Notes under the pieces: generated by a model | The model's database searches: none | What the model was told of the DNA's origin: nothing | The model's input: only the letters and a program-made list of their open reading frames with translations | Translations under genes and position numbers: made by a program | Source of the DNA: Litomosoides sigmodontis | Taxonomy: Eukaryota > Nematoda > Chromadorea > Rhabditida > Onchocercidae | Assembly: GCA_963070105.1 (NCBI GenBank) | Contig: OY718807.1 | Span: forward strand, 1,178,001 to 1,242,000 | Reading direction: 5' to 3' | DNA length: 64,000 nucleotides | In this document: one piece after another, positions 11,985 through 34,373 of the stretch | Position numbering within the stretch: the stretch's first letter is position 1 | Layout: each line of letters starts with the position of its first letter

Positions 11985-14900
11985 ATGGTATCGGTAGAAA
12001 GTCTTTTGCGGGAGCTGACCACTTTATTTGACAGCCAGTTGACGCTGAAAGCTGCGGATGAATTGTTTTTTGGTGACAAAATGCTCTACCACTATCACTC
12101 AAATGATGGATCAAAGAAAGGGATATCTGGTTTGTCTTTGCCTGTATACTTATTTCGTTGTAATTCTATTCGGTACCACTCCATGTTTAGTCCTATCATC
12201 TCCCAGTGACGTTAGGTTCTTATTTAAGTGCTTTGGAATTGAAGCTGAGTACCGGCACATGTTTATTGGTATGAGTGCCAAGAATATAAATAAGTTTTTT
12301 CTGTTGTTAATTGTTCCATTAGTTTTGCAAGATCGAATTCCCCACAAGCCTCTTTTGTGACTCATCCGCCATACCTTTGCAATATTTGGCTGCAGTTATA
12401 CAGTGCAATATTCAACATGTTCAATTTCTTATTTCGTATGTACTAACCCTAATCTGATCCAAATGTTCCAAGAATTTTTCAGGTTGCAGTGAGCCGAATC
12501 GTCGCAAGAGTAAAAGTAATCAGCAGGACAAAAGTCACAGTGATATAGTGATGCATGAGACTCCTTCTGGGATGAATGGTCTACACGACGCTATCACTAA
12601 TGCAAGAAAGACATTGAAACAAGCACTGGGAGATACTAGTGGTAGGTGTTGTCGTATTGTATAGCTTCTGTTTCTCGTAGTGGTGATAACTTTTGTGTAT
12701 TTATTTATGTGCATTGTATGCAAAAAAAAGTTATATCACCGGACACTTGTGTTCTTTGGTGATTTGAAAAGTTATTTCTGCTGAGATTTTCACCACAGTT
12801 GGCACTATCCCGAAAATACTACGCAATTGCTGACTTAAATAGTGTAGATTATTTTTACTTCAAGAAGTTATCACCACTCTTACAAAGTGAACCTGCATCA
12901 AAAAAATTCAGTGCGAAGTCTCTATGTATATTCACAGTTTTAGTTCCAGAAGATGTAGGCAGTGCCGCTCTAACAAAATTAACCGGCGAAGTCGCTGAAC
13001 TGAAGAAAATAAGTGATGAAATGCGGAATGAAATTGAAAAACTACGCGAAGATTTCCAAAAGATATTGAATTACGTGTACCAGGTTAGTCACTATCATTT
13101 CGAGAAGAATGTTATATTTTCTATAAAATTTCCGATTATTTTTCATGATTTCCACAAATTAGCTCTTGTGCATTGGTGTAACTTTTTCTCTATAATCAGT
13201 TATGTTGTTTCTGTAAGAATCATTTTTCATTTTAAAATACAGTTTGCTTTTGGATGGACGATTTTTTAGGATTTAAATCTCACTCCGACAGCAGCATATT
13301 CTTTATTTTTATTCATCAAACTTGTAGAAAAAGTTTAGTACGGGGATGCTTTTTGATTCAGGTAGTAGGGGAAGCATTTCTAACGGACAGCACTTTTCAA
13401 TGAACATGTTTTTTCTCATTGGGTTATTTTTTTCTTAAGAAAATTGATGGAGTTGCTTTTTATTTATTTTTTGACCTAATTTCTCCTGAAGAGTTTTATT
13501 TCTCTAAGATTTTGCATTCGAAATACCGGTGATTTTATGGGCCATTACTAAACCTCTATGCCATTGCAGTTAAGACCTTGCACGTCTTCAGCACTTGAAA
13601 AAGTTGGAAGTAGAACACTTATTCTTGACAATGGCAATCTTTCATTCAGTCTTTCATTTGCTCGTTTGCATCCTGAGACCGAAATATATGCAACGGTTTT
13701 TGAGAACTACTCTGAATATATTAAGAAATATTCCTCAGGCAGAAAGTATCATGGAACTTCGAATCACCGTTATGTCCATATCTTATTTTCGATCGATGCC
13801 TGCTCACTTCCAGAAGATTTGACGGGGTTTCACGATGATATTATATGGTATTTTCCTGATCACTGTGGAAAAACAAATCTTCGTAGAAGTCGTCAGCTCA
13901 TACGAAAAGCAGTCGTTTCCATATTGCTCTTGCTAAGGGCCAAAGTGGATTAGATCATTTATCTATACTGCATAAGCAATGCTTCAAGTACCAACAATTG
14001 CCAGAGCATAGATTAGGTAGCTGGAATATTATCTACATAGCTGCTGAAGAATGCTTCCTCCTTCAAGAAGCTTCGATTTTTCAAAGTTCAGGATACCATA
14101 ATTCTGAGCGATCTTTTGACAAGAAAGTTGGACCGGAAACTCTCACGTTTATTAGAAGCCCTGTTGTCACTGGAACTAAGGAACTCATTGAATATGAGAA
14201 TGTGATTTTTAAGATCAGGAGAATCATGAGTGGAGACCGTATTTCCATAGAGATCTATCAATCATTTATTTGAATCGAGAAAAGGCTACGGAGTTGGCAA
14301 GAGTTTTGTTTGTTTTCCTTGAACAATTTTGCGGAGGTGCTTTGTTGGAATTCTATGAAGTTATAGATAAGAGAACAGACTATTTGGGACAACCTAACCA
14401 CATTATCGTTTGGTTTGGCAGAGTTGGCTGATTTCATTGTCTAGAAAGCTTTGTAACTCTATTCATGAGGAAATTAAATTGTTGCTTAACAGTTGTTTCA
14501 TCGAACAACATCTAGAAATGATTGCAACGTAATTTAAATGATTTTCATTCTTAGTGTATTTCGTTAACTTCGTTCGGAATAAATTCTCATCGAAATTTGT
14601 TTTCTGAATTTCACGTTCTGTCTTCATTTCTATTTCTTTATTCTAATATAATGGCATGTTGATATGTTATCGTGTAGCAATGACATTTAGTACTTTGAAT
14701 CATTTGTATGGTTAGAGATTCACGTTTTTTTAATGATGATAACTTGACGTTGCTGCATAAAATAAGACTTTCTGATAGTGTTTTTTGACGTCATTGAATT
14801 TGCAAAATTTACAAGCAAAGTCTTCGTGCTAGTTAGTGAAATATTTTCAGAATTTGTTGAAGTTTTTAAAATGAGGAAGTCTGGATAATTTTATGAGCCA

Positions 14901-16063
14901 AACATTTATTGTCGTTTTAGAGTGATGGCACCCTTCTGCCTACTTTGACAAAACAATCATCATCGAAAATTGAGAAGCCAGTAGAAGCATCAAAGGATGA
15001 TGATTTTGATTTGTTTGGGTCATCGGATGAAGAGGAAAATGCGGAAAAAGAACGTATCAAACAAGAGAGGTTGAAAGTTTACGCTGAGAAAAAAGCGAAG
15101 AAGCCAGAATGCATTGCCAAATCTTCTATTATTTTGGATGTGAAAGTAGGCTCTTTCAGTATTCTATTTCTAAATCTTAAACCTGTGTTGCCATAGTGTC
15201 ATATAACATAAAAAATGCACTACATTGAATAGTTACGTAGTTTTTTCATTATAAGTTTTCTTTAATACTATGTTTAAAAGAGCTTTTAGAAATGAATTAT
15301 CCCAGGATATAAAAGGAATTAGAGGAAATTTTGCTTTTAACGAAGATTAGAGATTTTTTATGCTCGTAATTTTAAGCCATGGGACGACACAACGGATATG
15401 CAAGAAATGGAGAAACTTGTGAGAAAGATTGAAAAGGACGGCCTTGTCTGGGGCGGAGGTCAGTTTTTGCTTTAAAGTTATTTGTGTGAAAAACTGTTAC
15501 TAGTCACAAAGTATACAAATAGAGTTATATTCTGTGTGAGGTCATGCTACTGTAATCGGAAGCCGTGTTGAACCGAGTTTTTTATCGGAATTTTGTCGTA
15601 CGTATCATGTGCTAACTCGTGTCTCTATGACGAATATATTTTGTTTTTTCGCTTGTGGCTAAAGACATGTCTAAGTTAACCATTTTCATTTTTGTTTCTA
15701 CGACACGTTTGGGTTATTTTAATTTGGTATTGTTAAAACAGCCGTGTTTCATTCTCTACTGAATAATTTTTTAGCGAAATTGATCCCGCTTGCGTACGGC
15801 ATTAAAGTGCTGCAAATTATATGCGTCGTAGAAGACGAGAAAGTTTCTGTGGATGATCTTATGGATCAGATAACCGAAGAAGTGTCAGACTATGTACATT
15901 TTTACTAGTTTTTAAATTTTTTCTATCTTCTTTGTTATTTTACTTTTAAAACTTGCTTTGCTTTGGTAAAATTGAAATTCGCATCATGTATAGTTTCACT
16001 TCCCATCATTCTTTTTTGTTTCAGGTTCAAAGTGTCGACATTGTTGCTTTCAACAAAATTTGA
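11985..16063 (+). CDS. Translation elongation factor 1B delta/beta subunit (eEF1B GEF)
   Basis: This subunit recharges eEF1A by exchanging GDP for GTP during translation elongation. Coding exons: 11985-12129, 12483-12641, 12950-13083, 14921-15145, 15377-15458, 15775-15893, 16025-16063 (TGA). All phases agree, giving 903 nt and 300 residues. The N-terminal segment is followed by a leucine-zipper-like coiled coil ([18 protein letters not shown]), as in the delta rather than the beta form. Next comes the acidic central region [14 protein letters not shown] with basic [18 protein letters not shown]. The C-terminal GEF domain has [33 protein letters not shown] and the terminal [18 protein letters not shown] at 16081 is a possible poly(A) signal. 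The large third intron contains unrelated coding-like sequence (13558-14532). Confidence 0.93.
13558..14532 (+). pseudogene. Broken BMT5-like (DUF2431) + FDX-ACB gene (FDXACB1-like), inside the eEF1B delta intron
   Basis: No intron separates the pieces, and the reading changes frame at least three times: about 13558-13912 in frame 1, about 13908-14236 in frame 3, about 14234-14412 in frame 2, and about 14404-14532 in frame 1, ending in TAA. The first part has [39 protein letters not shown] and [14 protein letters not shown], characteristic of the Rossmann-like DUF2431 methyltransferase family (yeast Bmt5, rRNA methylation). The second part has [14 protein letters not shown] and [11 protein letters not shown]. 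The last parts ([25 protein letters not shown]) match the ferredoxin-fold anticodon-binding domain pattern. The canonical G-D/E-G of the nucleotide loop reads D-N-G. About eight residues seem missing at the first shift. I interpret it as an inactivated, possibly retroposed copy. Short undetected introns or assembly indels are less likely alternatives. Confidence 0.65.
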
Positions 16064-23412
<7,349 letters not shown>

Positions 23413-25964
23413 TAGATAGATAGATAGATAATAGTAATCATGAAGCGCTTACTTCTTGCTTCCATATATAGTAATTTTAAATGATTATAAATTGTATAAT
23501 AAAATTGTTATTTATTTTAGAGAGATAGGTGGGATATCAGGGATAAACACAACTAGTTGCGTAAGGCAATTTTGATGTCACTCGCTAAATCCGATTAGCG
23601 CCTTCATTTCTTCTTAACGTAACAATTACCGCCGCAGAGCTATTGCCAATTGATGAATGTGCAGTAAGAGTAACGAATACTGTAGTTTTATGAAATCGAT
23701 CAATATCAGCAATTATACGCCTAACACTTATTAGCTTTGCATTTGAAATTTACGCTGCAAATATTTCGTGGACAAGTGCAAGTTAATTTATTTGAAGAAA
23801 ACATCAAAAATTCACCACACATTAATCTGTGCATAATATTCTTTTATCTTTTTTCCATATAATTTTGAAAGTTTAAATTTTCAATGGAACAATCGATTCG
23901 TTAAATGTGTACATTTGACAGTGTATGACCGTTGCAAAGTACCATCCGTGTCATATTCCGCACATTATAGCCGACGGAATACTCCCGCATCAGTACAGTA
24001 GAAAGTTGATGGCATTTAATGTCGTCGTCAAAGTAATTATTGCATCATATTTCCTCTAAATTACCTTTCTTGCAGTGAGAGGTACTACCTTATTTGTACT
24101 TGCTAGCCTAGTTCAATTAATCTAACCTATTACTATCATAATTTTTCCTTATCAAAGCTTAAGTTATCAGTGCGGACACTGATTTCAACTTGATTAAAAC
24201 CTTCCTTCCTTCATTCCTCCCTTATTTCTCTACTACTAGTTCAAAAAGTTACTACAAGTTAAGTGTGATTTTTTTTAATTTAGATTGTTTAAAAGTAAGA
24301 AAAATCGTGAGGATGTCACTTTTCCACTGGGATAGTTTTACTTGTTGATGAAGCTACCGTAACTGTGCGAAGTAACCACAGTAAGTGGTAGTTAGAAAAA
24401 GAGAAAGAGTAAAAGATGGCTGTTTCTGCATTTATTAATATTTACACAAAGCTATGATAGGAAAAGTAAGAGTTGTTTGCTTAGGTACGTATCAGTTGAA
24501 CGATCGCTTACCGCAATCACAGGTACCTACTTCACAGTACAACCAATTTACAACACTGCCAAGATAATGCTATCAAACAACTTTTACAAGTGGGAATGAC
24601 GAAGGAGCAAATATTTGCTTGCAAAAGATGGTGTAAAAGGTGAAAATAAATGTATAATTGTTATTGATCCGTTATAAGCAAACAATTCATTCGTCACATA
24701 TTTTCTTACACCTACGGTGAATTATGCATAAATTGAAATTAACAAAATCTCACCACTTTTTTTCCTCTCTCTCTCTCTTTCTCTCACCCTTCACACTTCA
24801 AAAAATCTCCACAGATAACAATAACAACAGTAATGATATAAAAGTTTATGAGGAATAAGAGTAAAAAAAAAAGGTGGAAAGGGATGTAGCAACTGTGTAG
24901 CAGGAACGGAATAAAAATTTGAAATAATTTAATAATTTACTTTATGTAAACGATACGTACTTTGTATTTCTTCGCAGCTTAAATTACCTAAATGTTTTTT
25001 TCAAAAAAAAAAAACATTTCGGCAAATCTAGCTCGAATGCAATCATTCACTCTTCCACCGAAAACAACAAAATTACCATTTTTGTGAGTGATAAGCGGAA
25101 TGAAATAAAATGGTTCTTTTTTTTAAAATACAATCAACAAGGATGATGGGATGGCAGTGAAATTTATGCAACAAATTGCCAGAGAAATGTGAAACAAAAG
25201 CGGACAGAATCAATTCACATACACATACACGACGATGCTCCTTTTTTTCCTTAATTTAATTCAATGCAAAAGGGGTCACTGAAAGGTCAGGAGAGCCTTC
25301 GTGTTGTAATAGCAAAAGGAGAAAAGGGAAGAGAGCTTATTGTTCCACTCAAAATAATCAAACCAATGCGGAGCACAACAAAGAACGTTTAAGCTAATGG
25401 TGCCACTATGACTGGCATAAAATGAAAAAAAATACAGTTCACGTCTTCCAGTGCTTCTCTTTTTTGTCAATAATTGAAACGATAGAATATGAATTTTTTA
25501 GTAATTATTTAAGTTTAAAACATATTAGTGTGGAACTAATATGTATAATAGGGAAATGTTAATTTCAGATCATTTACCTTATCAATAACACTATTACCAA
25601 ACAAAAGATTGAAATATGAACAACAAATAAAGAAAATAACGGAGTTGTTCCATTTTTTGAAAAATTATTTCAATTTTGTAAGATTCTTCGCGTTTGTCTT
25701 TTTTAATGTAAACTGATGAAATTTAACACGAATTTTGACGAAGTAAGTATTGGAGGATAATTATTTCATGTTTGCTTGATAACTTAATGAATAATATTGT
25801 TATCCTTAATCAGTCCTGCTTTTTACCCTTTTATCTTTATCTAACCGATCCATTCTTTCGTTGTAAAATCAAAATTTCTCCCTAAAAAAACAAATTTACT
25901 TTTTTTTCTGTCCGAAATTTGTTGAGATGTGCAAAAATTGGTTGGATTATTAGCGGGAGTGACA

Positions 25965-26098
25965 GTGTTGTTGTAGTGGTGGTAGATGGTGGTGGTGGTG
26001 GTAGTGATGGTGGCGATGATGATGATGATGATGATGACGGTGATGTTGGTGTTGATGGTGTTGGTGTTGGTGATGATGGTGGTGGCGGTGGCGGTGAT
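25965..26098. repeat. Imperfect GGT/GAT trinucleotide tract
   Basis: Mixed GGT, GAT and GTT triplets. They create Asp/Gly/Val-rich frames on the plus strand and Pro/Ser/Thr-rich frames on the minus strand. No coding support. Confidence 0.9.
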
Positions 26099-26484
26099 GT
26101 ATTCATGATGGGTAAAATGTAATGTATTCATTTTTGCAGTTTCGGCTTTTCTCTTTCTGTAACCTTTGAACGATCCGATTCGTTAAACCGTTTTGCATGT
26201 AGCAATCATCAGACCCTACGGCGTCCAAAATGGCATTGCCAACAGCTAACACAATTTTTTTTCCATTTTTTTTCTGCTCCTCTTCCTTCGCTAATCTCTT
26301 GAAAAACAGCAATGTACCGTCTTCATCATACGATATAATTTTTATGGTTACATTTCACTGTGATTTGCTCACAAAAAAAAAAAAAAAAATTAGCAATGTT
26401 AAAACATTCGTTCCATTTATCGATCAGTTTCAGTTCACTTATGCAAATCACTATAGATATATACAAATAGGTAAAAGTTTTTTT

Positions 26485-26510
26485 CCCCCCCCCCCCCCCC
26501 CCCCCCCCCC
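26485..26510. repeat. Poly-C homopolymer (26 C)
   Basis: Twenty-six consecutive C preceded by a T run, striking in strongly AT-rich surroundings. The complementary G tract could form a G-quadruplex; the length may be unreliable. Confidence 0.95.
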
Positions 26511-29500
26511 TCATTTACCATCAAAAAAAAGACATTGCATAGATATCTTAAAAATTATGACCTCTTATTAATGTAAATTTTAGGCTATTTCCAAACGTAT
26601 ATTGTTTAGTAAGTAAATTTTTCAATTACTGAGATATCAGTACATATAGTTTTACTTGAAATTTCACTGAAAATTTTTAAAATTTAGAAGAACTCGTTTG
26701 TGATTGGAGAAGGCTTGGATGAATTGTTATAAATGAAGCGATAATATATCGTAGTAAACCCGTAGCACAGACAAGTTGTAGTAGTACGAAAGGAATGATA
26801 GCTTATCAGTCGTAGCGCTCCGTCTGATAAAGCCTGTTTCCCTGTCTTCTTCTCAGTATTGAACTGAAATTTGCTACCAAGACTATGCTAATAAAATTGC
26901 ACTTTAATAGCGAACATAAATAAATATTCACGGGAATAAAAATACCTGCAAAAATACAGAAAACATAGCAAAAAAAAGCGAAATAAAAATTTCATGAAAA
27001 CAACGATACGAATTTAATTTGAAATATTTAAATGAATGAATGAGAAGTTATCACACATTTATTTTTATTGTAATTTTCGATTGAACTTTCCTTTCTTCCT
27101 TACAAATGTCTTTTACGTATGATTATTTTTCTTGATTTTAAGTTTAAATTAAACATTTTTTTTGTATTTCTATTATTTTCATATTATTTTATGTTATTTT
27201 ATTTATTATGCTAATATTTCCATTCTTTTGAGCATCGAGTGCCGTTCATTTAATGCAAAGTAGGAGTATTGTTTTAGTGTTGAACAGCTGATTACACAAA
27301 ACCTTTAAGCACAGGTCAGAAGAAAAAAAAAAGGCTAACTGATAGGATTGTTTACATTCGAGAGCATTTGAAATTTCAAGGTCAAATGTACTTTTAAAAT
27401 TTTTTGATCAAATATGAAATAGCAGTTGCAGGTGCTGAGTGAAAGGCATTGTTGATATTGAAGATGAATCATGATGAGACAGTTGATAAATTGTAATTGT
27501 TAGTCCGTTAAGGAAAATAAGTAATTTGAGAGCTTTTCATGTTTTATTTTAACCTTATTATCTCCTCGTCGATGTTAAATTTTTCAATTGTTAATTAAAA
27601 AAAAAAAAACTAACTCATTGATAATTTTGTGCAGTGTGCAAATGAGGGAAATTTAAACTTACAATTTTTCAATAATATTAAGTTTAAAAAAAAAAAAAGG
27701 AAAATTTATTCGATTAATTGAAAGTTTTGACCTTTTTCTTGTGGAACACTACACGTTCGCTACTTCCTTATGAAAACAAGGGAAGGTAGTAGTACCAGGA
27801 CACGGAAAATGCCATCGACAGCCTATCATCTTCTTGTGGAAATGTCGCACTTCACCTTACAATAATGATCATCCTTTCGAACTCTCAAATTCCCCCTTCC
27901 TATCAGTTACTTGCCCATTTACAGTAGTTATATTTACTATTTTAGAGAACTTAAAATGAATGTTATGCAAAATTTTAAATTACTACCAAACTTCAGTATT
28001 ATTTCATTTCTCATCTTGAATTCAGATACCAAATTTAATTTTGATTTAAGCAAGTATGATTTTAATATTTATTTCCAAATCGTGCATTTTTTTAATGAGA
28101 TATACCGAAGAATTGTTGCCATTTTTTTTTCAATTAAAATAATTGGCATCAAATTTTTTTGTGTTTCAAACATCTCAAATCATCTTTAGTAATAAATATT
28201 TTGCAATAAAATTTCTACGTTTTTTTATTAAAACTAAAAGTTTAATTTAAATTTTGCGAAAATCATTCTTTAACAATTAATAGGGGAAATAATTTAGGAC
28301 ATTCTTTCTTTGATGTTGAAAAATTAACCATTGAAGTAAATAAATATGCATCCTTTACAAAAGCAATTACAGGTTTCAACTCTCTCCGAATTTTTTGCCT
28401 TCAACTTTCGAAACTTTTTCCTTTACAGAAAAAAACCTGAAATGCCAAATTCCAATGAAAAAGGAAGAAGAAGGGTGTTGATTGCATTAGAGTATAGACA
28501 TCCACAGTTCTGCTTCCCGCTGACTTTTATTTGGCTTTTTTTTTTCGGACATCCGAATATTTACATTTCAATTAATGCTACCGCTCCGACCCTCTTTACC
28601 TTTCATCCTTAAATAGCCGAAGAAATGAAAGGAAAGAATGAATTGTTGACGGTTGCTAGTTGTTGAGGGAAATTTTCATTTCATTGCTTTGCACGAAATT
28701 AGTAGAACGGTTCGATGAAAGGTGGTTTTTTTTTCAGAAAGTTCAAATTAAATTTTTACCGAATTTTACACAAATTTCAACAGTGTATTCAGTTATTATT
28801 AACAGAAAACATTGTTGAAATGAATGAATTCAAGGAATTATTACAATTTTTTGCAATTCCAATAAATTATCAGCTTAGAATAGAATAGGTAATTAATATA
28901 TAAAGTTTGGACGTTACGTAGAATTTAAAATTTTCACATGAAATGAATGGTTCTCGGCTTTGTTTTAAAAATATAGAAACAAACTAATTTTTTAACACTA
29001 TCAGTTCATATCCATTTTTTTCTTTACAAAAATGTGAGAAAAAACATTGCAACATAATTGCTAATCGCTTCATCATAAATTGCGCCAATAAATAAATGCT
29101 TGAATTGAAATGCCACTGAATCTCCTGCTCAGAAGGAATAATTTGAAATTTTGCATGATTTAAAGAAAGCCTCGAAAAGCAGCAATTATTTGATAAGCAT
29201 TGATAAGTTTGATTTGGCAAATTAAATTAAATGAAATTAAATACATAAAAACTTCATTGCCACTTCCGCTTGAAGATTGTCAAGTGAAAGTGGATGCGTT
29301 AGCATCGCTTCAACCTTTTAATTTGACATTGATAGTATTGATTGGAGCGGTTCATTACCTTCAAAAAACCATCTTAATATTAAGCATTCCACTAAATATA
29401 AATGAACCCTCACATGACAGCGTTCTCGTCGCTCTCTCCAACTATTAAATTTAAATTACGATTCCAAGTGAAAAAAGCGATCCGAAAAATCATAAACTTT

Positions 29501-29814
29501 GTTTATATATTATTTCCATTCTTATCATAAATTATAGAAAAAGACCATATTTACATCTTTCACAAGTATCCCTCCGAAAAACAAATCGTTTTAGGCGTGG
29601 AAATTTGAAATAATAAAACATTGGGAAATTTCAATGAATCAAACGCAGCGTCGTGTTTTTCAAGAAGCACCGGGAAAAACTTGTTTGCTTTTAGCTTTAA
29701 AGGGAAAAGTATAGGTAATTTGACGCGAAGTAATTGTCGTCATTTCAATCTATAACAAGAATCACTGCAGTAATGACAACAACTATAACAAGAAATATGT
29801 ATCACTGCAGTAAT

Positions 29815-29829
29815 GACAACAACAACAGC

Positions 29830-29908
<79 letters not shown>

Positions 29909-29945
29909 GCAACAACAACAACAGCAACAACAATAATAACAGCAA
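29815..29945. repeat. (CAA)n tract with CAG interruptions
   Basis: About 130 bases of CAA repeat with scattered CAG units. It yields poly-Asn/Gln/Thr and poly-Leu/Cys frames without any conserved flanking sequence, so I treat it as a microsatellite. Confidence 0.95.
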
Positions 29946-30020
29946 CAGCAACAATAGAACAGCAATTATAATAATTAATGACAATTTATCGTAATTAATT
30001 TAATTTAGCTGTAAATGTGA

Positions 30021-30560
30021 ATGACGTTAGAATGTATCGTATTCAAATATGCAAATGAGCTCATGCATTTTGTTTTATCAAATGAAATAGCACGAAAACT
30101 AAAAGAGAAGGAGGAAGTGAATGTTGCAGCTAATTTTTTATTCATTGTTATTGTAGTAGACGTTGTAGGATATTTGCTGCGTGCTGCAACACGGAAACAT
30201 TTGAATTGCAAAACGAACGCCTTCACTCAATTGCAAGAGAATTTTATTGAAATTTATTTAGGGAAAATAGTAAAAGTATCATATATTATAGAGGATGAAA
30301 AGTCTATCTCAGGAATGCACAACAAATTATCAAATAAAGTGCATTTAAACGGAGGACACAATTCTGCCACATCAATATCGGAGCAATGTAAACAGGCCCA
30401 TCTAAAATTGCTCAACAAAAATGTAACAAAAATAATCCATCCCTTCGATGATCATAAATTTCCTTTTCAAATATGCTTCGCAAGTACACTAACTACTGGA
30501 AGTTGCTGTGGACAGTGGCAATTTATTGAGAATTATTTTATTGAGAAATTTTATCGATAA
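30021..30560 (+). CDS. Unassigned 179-codon open reading frame
   Basis: A single open frame from ATG to TAA that is not derived from a simple repeat, unlike the other long frames in this interval. Its composition is Lys/Asn/Ile-rich, as expected from AT-rich DNA. The segment NFLFIVIVVDVVGYLL is hydrophobic enough for one membrane helix. No domain, motif or obvious splice partner was recognised, and no poly(A) signal was tied to it. It could be a chance frame, a lineage-specific gene or an exon. Confidence 0.15.
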   Translation: MTLECIVFKYANELMHFVLSNEIARKLKEKEEVNVAANFLFIVIVVDVVGYLLRAATRKHLNCKTNAFTQLQENFIEIYLGKIVKVSYIIEDEKSISGMHNKLSNKVHLNGGHNSATSISEQCKQAHLKLLNKNVTKIIHPFDDHKFPFQICFASTLTTGSCCGQWQFIENYFIEKFYR

Positions 30561-32968
30561 TTTTCAGCAAAAAGAAAGAGAGAAAAAGCCAAATAAGCTG
30601 AGAAGTATGATAAAAGTCGCTAGCAGCGTTATATGAACTTCCATCAATTAATTGATTATTTGTAAAAAAGAAAAAACCACACTTACTCTCTTGTTACTCG
30701 TGCAGAGCTAGCCAATTAAACTTTTCAATAGTATTTGAGAAAATTAAAATTTCATTAATTGAAATATATTTGGAAAACTAAAGTAAAAGAAAAAATGAAA
30801 TTCAACACGAAGTTCAATAAGTTGGAAAAAATAGGAAAATGATAAAATAGAATTTATTGATACAAGACTGATAATGACATTATGGTTAGTCTTCAAATCA
30901 TACAAAAAAAACAAGCTAAGCCTAATAATAATAATTTCAATTATCCTTTACATCTCTTTTACAGCATTTAATGAATGTTTCAAATTGTTTAAAATATCTT
31001 CAAAAACTATGCACATACGATAAAGCTATCACCAAAGACGAAGTCTCATGAAATTTGATTGAATTAAATTTTGTTTTTTGCTAACTTCATTGTCAACAAC
31101 CCTGACCGACAGCTTGAGCATAGGGTAGGAAATTTGCGCCACGATGATTGGTTACACTGTGAGATACTGCAAGTGTAAATGACACTCAACTTTTCTAACC
31201 GTATTCCTTAACTAATTAAGGTGCTAACAGCTGATAGACGGAGAAGTGTTTTGAGATTAAAGGGTGATAAGTGTTACTCAGTGACTGATAATACTCTCCA
31301 CTCATCCATCATCATTTAATTATGATTGCAGTGAGTAAGAAGTTGAAATGCTTCATCATGCCAACTTTTTGGGTAAAAGAAAATTATTACTAAATCCAAT
31401 CACCTGATGATAATTTCAGCCTGTTTATGAGTTTGCTCCCATTTTATTAAAAATTTAAATACTGTCAGAAAAGATAAATATATCTACAGAAGTAAGAGAA
31501 AATGAGAGAAGGAAAAAAAACATGTGAAATTGTAAAATTACTATTAAAGAATAGAAGATATTCTGTCAGCAAAACAGTCAAAAAATTAAATCCTAAAATT
31601 ATTTTTGATATTGCTGATGCAAACAATAAAATAAAATAAATTCCGAGGAAATTAGAAAATTTTTTTTCTGTGCTTCAGTCTAAACTTTTGGCCAATATTA
31701 ATTCATGAAAAAGATCAAAGATCCTTCAATAAAATTTATTCAAATTGTCGATATTATAATTAACAAAGTATATATCAAACAGCAATTAGCATTATCTGAC
31801 TTCACTGAGATGAAATTCAGCACCGGGAGACAACGGGATGAACTTTGCTCTATGCTTTTATAAACCAAACTGATCAAAGCTTACCAATGCCACCTTTATT
31901 TGCTACAAAAATCGAATGAAACGATAATCATTGGATATGGCAAAAGGCAACACAGCACGCAAACGAAACATCTTTGTTTTACACTCAGTTTTTACAAAAC
32001 AGCACAGCAACATAACTGACAAAACAAGCAAGCAAAATTTCAATAAGGAGGAGCTCAGTGTTGGGAAAAGAGCTTTGATGTGATAAACTGTGATGGATAT
32101 TGAATTGAATTCCTCTAGCAATTTCCAATAGCTAACCCATTGTTCGTTATTATTAGTTTTTTTTTTAATTTTCGAAACCTGAAATCGAAACCGAAAAACA
32201 TTCGAATTTGAGGATAATTAATTTACATTCCTAATGTAATATAGATCGTACGTTCATTCCACATCTTTTTAGCTGATGCACGTTAAATACTTGATTAGTT
32301 TATATGAGAATAATTGTCCCTAATAATAATAGCAGTAATAAATAAGTGACAAAAGGTACGAGTAATTAGTAAGAAAGGAAATTAAGTAAATGAATAATTT
32401 AATTAACAGTACGACTGTAATAAAGTGAAATTAGCAAACATATTTTCAATCAATTTTAAAAATTAGTTAAGAAAATTGCAGATCTTAAATTATGTAATCT
32501 ACGATTTTTAATTCGTTAATTTTTATGTTTATCTCTTTTCTTCGTTTCTAAACTGACATTTTAACATTTTACATTTTAAACTACCTAATTTTAATGAAAC
32601 TATTCTTAGTAAATACTTGGACGATAATTGGTTGGAAAGAAGTATGTGTACTTCAAACATACAAATCTATTTCAAGTTACGTGAATGAAGCATTTGAACT
32701 AGACTAAGTATACTTGTTTGAAGTTCGCATGCAAATAAGAACAGCAAATGTCATCGTAAATTTCTGACATTAAAGCTTTAGTAGGAAAAATTATTCAATT
32801 CAACAGACCTGAGTGAAGAAATCGATTATTCCGACTGCATTTAAAAATCACAGACTGGAATATTGACGAAATCGTGGTAATAATATCAGTAATAATGGTA
32901 ATATGTAGTAATAGTATGTGACGAAGCAAGGATAATGAAGATAGCAATAAGTAATGAAGTCACATAGA

Positions 32969-34329
<1,361 letters not shown>

Positions 34330-34373
34330 TTGAAAACCCTGAAAATGGCACTGAATTGGTGGATTAAATGAAT

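Noticed and set aside
29734..29994. Poly-Asn, poly-Leu and poly-Cys open frames
   Set aside because: All derive from the CAA repeat; flanks show no protein similarity or splice context.
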